Positions 60,191 through 64,000 of a stretch of 64,000 nt of DNA are shown here, piece after piece. The translations under genes and the position numbers were made by a program. The stretch lies in the NCBI GenBank assembly GCA_950295325.1, contig OX485806.1, positions 1,054,001 to 1,118,000 of the forward strand. The letters are read 5' to 3'. A model generated the notes under the pieces. That model saw only the letters and a list, made by a program, of their open reading frames with translations, did no database searches and had not been told where the DNA came from. Numbering within the stretch: the first letter of the stretch is position 1; each line of letters opens with the position of its first letter. The stretch is from Polytrichum commune (Eukaryota; Streptophyta; Polytrichopsida; Polytrichales; Polytrichaceae).

Positions 60191-62500
60191 TGATCATCCC
60201 ATTTAGTGCACATGGTAGTAATTCCCCAAAAATGTATTATTTTGCCAAATCTCAATATTAGTGAGGGCCCCATGGGGTGGGCTCTTCATTGGAAACCTAC
60301 ATGATGTGTGTGGGTCACTCATGTATATGAGAAGCTTACATAGAAAGACACTTGTATACGTACTAATGACTTGCTATACAATTGACTCGTGTATTCATAC
60401 TAAACTTTTCAATTTAATGTGATAAATGCCTCCACTATATACACAAAACACATAAGTAGGCCTTCATCACATATAAAAAACTATTCACTTTCCAATGAGA
60501 AAGTCATTGAGCATTTTCCATGCATAACATGTAACTCAAAAATTGCATCAAACCAAAAAAAGACAAGAGCATAATAAGTTAGTTACAACCCAAAGAGAAA
60601 AACTAAAGGAAGCCCATAAGCGCTCCAAGAACATCTAGTTTGTGAAAACCTAGAACTTAAATGCAAACCCTAACAATACATACATAGTAGTCATTAAGGA
60701 CTACGACCATATGACAACAGTGGATGAAACAAACACATCTATTGTCAAATTTTCTCTAAACCTTAGGGCCCCCTTTTGCACATCTACCTTTATTTCATGT
60801 GAACTAATAGCCTTTCTAGATGTACACACTAGAGAAAATTAATACCTCTCCCTTATGTATACTATGTATGTTGATGCCTCAAATACTACCCCTTCTTACA
60901 CTCACATTAGTTTGGTCATGGTATGAAGAGTCCACACCCCGGGGTGAGGGCTAAAATTTTGACTAAGTGATACTAAATTCACAAATACATGCTCATTTAC
61001 CATACATTTCAAAATAATTGATGTGTGTTGTAAGGCATTTGTAGAATGCATAATTTATTTTGGTGAGCTCGAACATGCTTCTTTTGTCTTTTGTCTTTTT
61101 TAGTTGGCGCTATTCACTCATGAGGCATCTCCTAACACCAATAATTTAAAGAGAGCTTGCACTGAGAATTTCTGGCACTTTGACACTTTGGACTCTTGAC
61201 ACATGGGGTTGGCACTTAGCATGACTTATGGTAACCACATGCGGCGACAATATAATTGTTTGGGGGATATTATCTTGCTCATAAGCAATTATTGACCCAT
61301 TAAATCAAGTAATATTGTAATTGTGCATATTTTGTAGTACCTTTTCAGTTGCTTCGAAAGGTTGGGGCTAGTTATTTCCATGCACCATATGTTTATTATA
61401 TATCAACTTGTGGATGGTCGGAAGAGTGCTATGCCCTATGACTATCCTCCACACTTGGGCAATTCTAGTTGGTTGTCCAACTGAGGCCAAACTTAAGCTC
61501 ATTTCAAAAACCATCTCAAAAGGTAGAGCCAATAAGTCATTGCAACATGGTTTAGCCTCAAATTTCATCCACTATGGGTAGGACATGGGAATGTATATAC
61601 TATATACCCTTTTGTGAAAAAATTAAACCGTGATATCCCATAAATAATATAAACCTAATTCATGGAATTTATAACACCCTTACATCATTTTAAGTTCAAA
61701 GTGACATATTGTGTGGGGCCTATTTTATTATGAAGCCACATCAATTTTTTTGATATCATCATCAAAAAAGACTCTATCTTTTGCACCATGTAGTTTTTAC
61801 ATTTTAGGGAATGTCAGCCCCATGGTCCTGAAACTCTAGATCTTATGATGGTTTTAGCCGGGGTCCATCGGGGTGATCTCTTGCTTTCATGAGTTGGGTG
61901 GTTGCTTGTGGTTTAGATTATGGAATATCTTTTCATGTTCCTTGCAATTTCCCCTTGAGAGTTGTTAGCGCCAAGAATTGAGTTAAGCCTTGGAGCCTTT
62001 CGGGCCAGGAGCAATGCTCGACCTTGACACAGTCGTGATAACTATGCAACGAAACTTGACTGAACCTTGTGCTATGATTCCATATGGTTCGTTTCCACTA
62101 CGGGTTAGGAGACCGCCCATGCAATAAGTTATTAGCCTTCGCCGATCCAAACGTGCCTTGATGAAACACACACTAAATATGTGACACTAATTTCATCGCG
62201 TAAAGAAATTTAGTACCACCTTCGCTAATTTGACTCACACACTATTAGCCCACTCTCGCTAAATGGGATAACAAGTGTAGTGGGAAAGAGTAACCATTTA
62301 AGACCCATCTACCGTGCATCTATCTCACTAAGAGAGAGTCATGGATGAGTAGATTCCGAAATGTAGATATCCAGTAGATGAGAGTGGCATATTTCTAACC
62401 TTCCTAGGTAGATACTGGAAGTGTGCAGACTGTGGAGAAGGAGTATTGTTCCAAGAGTGGATTACGCAAATGTACAGGAGGAGTAGGGAAGGCAGAGGCA
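60191..62500. other. No gene recognised
   Basis: AT-rich intergenic sequence. The 62-codon minus-strand ORF 61983-62171 (MCFIKARLDRRRLITYCMGG and on) is basic and not obviously low complexity, but I recognise no family and it has no partner exons. Confidence 0.45.
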
Positions 62501-62581
62501 GATCTACCCCCGGTGTAGATATTGACCTACCTTGGAGACAGTTCAGCGCGGGGACGGCGGAGTAGCAAACGAGAAGGTGAG

Positions 62582-62588
62582 GAGAGAG

Positions 62589-62619
<31 letters not shown>

Positions 62620-62680
62620 GAAGGGAGGAGAGAGGGAAAGAGAGAGAGGAGAGAAGGAAAGAGAGAGAGAGAGAGAGCGA
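62582..62680. repeat. Imperfect (GA)n tract
   Basis: About 100 bp of GAGA interrupted by AAAG and GGGAGG. The four overlapping Arg/Glu- and Ser/Leu-rich ORFs here are artefacts. GA/CT tracts of this size are common in plant 5' leaders and core promoters. Confidence 0.95.
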
Positions 62681-62699
62681 GGGTTGGAGGGAGGGAAAA

Positions 62700-64000
62700 C
62701 ACCATCGCCGATGTGTGGATGTTGCGCTTTCATCAGATGCGCCGAACATACCTGCGGCTCCCTCACCCGTCTCTCCAGCTCCACAACCAGCCGCTCCTCT
62801 CCTGCTGCCGTGAGGAGTCCCGAACAGGACACAATACCCTAGCATCTCGTAAGTATTATGCGCCAAACACATACATGAGATGACATGAAATGAGATGATC
62901 ATCCTCTCGCAATCTGCTCTTCCTCCTCCTGCTGCTGCGGCCCCCTCTTCTTCTTCTTTCTCTTCTGTTGAAGAGTCCGTCCTTGTGTCTTGGTAGAAGA
63001 GTCTCTGTGGCGCTGCTGGCCTTGCGATTTATTTGTGCTGTGATCACCGAGGGTTTGTGGTGGTGGAGGTCGCCTGTTTGTCTGTGGTGGTTGAGATTCT
63101 GAGGTTTCAGGTTTAGTGGAGGCCAGTTTTTGTGTTGTGGTAGTGGTCATTGTGTGTACACTTGTATGTTGGTAGTGTATGAGCATGTCGAGGTTTGGGA
63201 GATCTTAGGGGAGTTTTTCCGCTCCGGGAGTTGTTCGCTGATCTTTGCGAACAGGCTGTGTCTGTGACCTCCCCGAACCTTCTTGTACGGAAAACTAACT
63301 GCGCACGTGTAACTGGAGCGAGCGAGCGAGCGACTGTGGTCTCGCGAAGTCTGTGTGTGGATTGATTTTTGGCTGCGGGGGGAGCTTTTGCTACTATTTG
63401 ACATAGTCTGCGCATTTCCGAGTGACTTGTTTTTGTTGCTACAGTTCGGGTGATTTTAATAGGTTGGTTACACTTGTTCGTAGGAAATTTTGTAGTGGTT
63501 CTGCCAGTCTAGAGGTGTCCATTGTTCCGGCAAGGCATGTCTGTGAAACATGTTTGCGACCGTGGTGCCTGAATTTTAGGTCGGGACTGCTGCCGTTCAT
63601 TTCGCGAGAGTGCGGCCGTTATATTTTTGGCAGCCCCACTTCTAACCTAACTGCTTTTGAGACATGTGCAACCCTTGAGTAGCGCTCATACTGAGATGCA
63701 TCCGAGTAGTGGTATCTATCTTTGTTGTTATTGTCATCTTTGCTCTTTTTTGCATAACAACTCTTATCCTCTTCCCCTTCCGTTAGGATTTGTTGGCAAT
63801 CCAATCAATGTTGCAATGTTTCTTATCTATGTGTTGTGCCGCCGTAACTGCTCCTTCCCCTGCCATTTTTCCTTCACCTTCTCCTCATGACTGTGAAGGC
63901 AGGGGGAAGAGGCTTTCCTCTTTGCGTTGATGATGCCAAGGATAATATGCTTGTGGTTTGGTGTAGTTGTTTATGAGATATTTTGTGTACATGGATTTCT
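62700..64000. promoter_or_regulatory. GC-richer right end, possibly leader/promoter of a gene beyond the window
   Basis: G+C rises clearly after about 62500, and the GA tract with CT-rich and TG-rich segments looks like a plant promoter or leader. Open frames such as 62899-63186 and 63113-63415 (minus) or 63422-63682 (plus) show no recognisable domain. Strand and gene identity cannot be decided from this window. Confidence 0.3.

Noticed and set aside
61983-62171. 62-residue basic ORF
   Set aside because: Looks less random than most, and I compared it mentally with ribosomal RNA and organellar sequence, but found no convincing match.
62328-62902. Five overlapping Ser/Leu- or Arg/Glu-rich ORFs of 93-125 residues
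   Set aside because: Produced by the imperfect GA tract at 62582-62680; no non-repetitive domain in any frame.

Overview
The window is nuclear DNA of a land plant. Three spliced genes are supported by in-frame chains of GT-AG exons whose products resemble plant protein families, and the rest is AT-rich sequence full of degenerate repeats. No bacterial, viral or organellar gene organisation is visible. I cannot fix the lineage; the products look fairly diverged from the flowering-plant homologues I know, which weakly suggests a non-seed or early-diverging plant.

Layout. (1) 1-4385, minus strand: a COP1-interacting protein 7 (CIP7)-like gene, nine coding exons, 3' end outside the window; a probable leader/promoter zone containing a 151-bp tandem duplication lies at about 6240-6900. 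(2) About 7000-19000: gene-poor repeat terrain with nested inverted-repeat elements (7043-7977), a 38-bp minisatellite (8440-8895), a 333-bp foldback element with CACTA-like ends (11524-11856) and several dispersed repeat families (called A, B, C and K here). (3) 20083-21644, minus strand: a complete three-exon gene for a 287-residue divergent CRAL-TRIO (SEC14-like) protein. (4) About 22200-36000: more repeats, including an 826-bp element flanked by TTAA (piggyBac-like ends) inserted in a second inverted-repeat element, a pair of related repeats at 31944 and 33940, and a possible LINE remnant near 35400. (5) 36746-53727, plus strand: a complete 28-exon gene for a 2173-residue plant protein of unknown function: discoidin-like N-terminal domain, very long helical solenoid, Arg/Glu-rich coiled coil. 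Its leader carries a 222-236-bp tandem duplication with paired splice acceptors and paired upstream ORFs. (6) 55900-60200: a cluster of family-A inverted repeats. (7) 62500-64000: GA-rich and GC-richer DNA that may be the 5' end of a gene extending beyond the window.

The three genes show no operon-like or pathway relation. The CIP7-like protein is expected in light-signalling transcription control, the CRAL-TRIO protein in lipid binding, and the giant protein is uncharacterised. The strongest unusual signals are the TTAA-flanked element with an apparent empty site in a related repeat 10 kb away, the foldback element at 11.5 kb, and the duplicated leaders of two genes.
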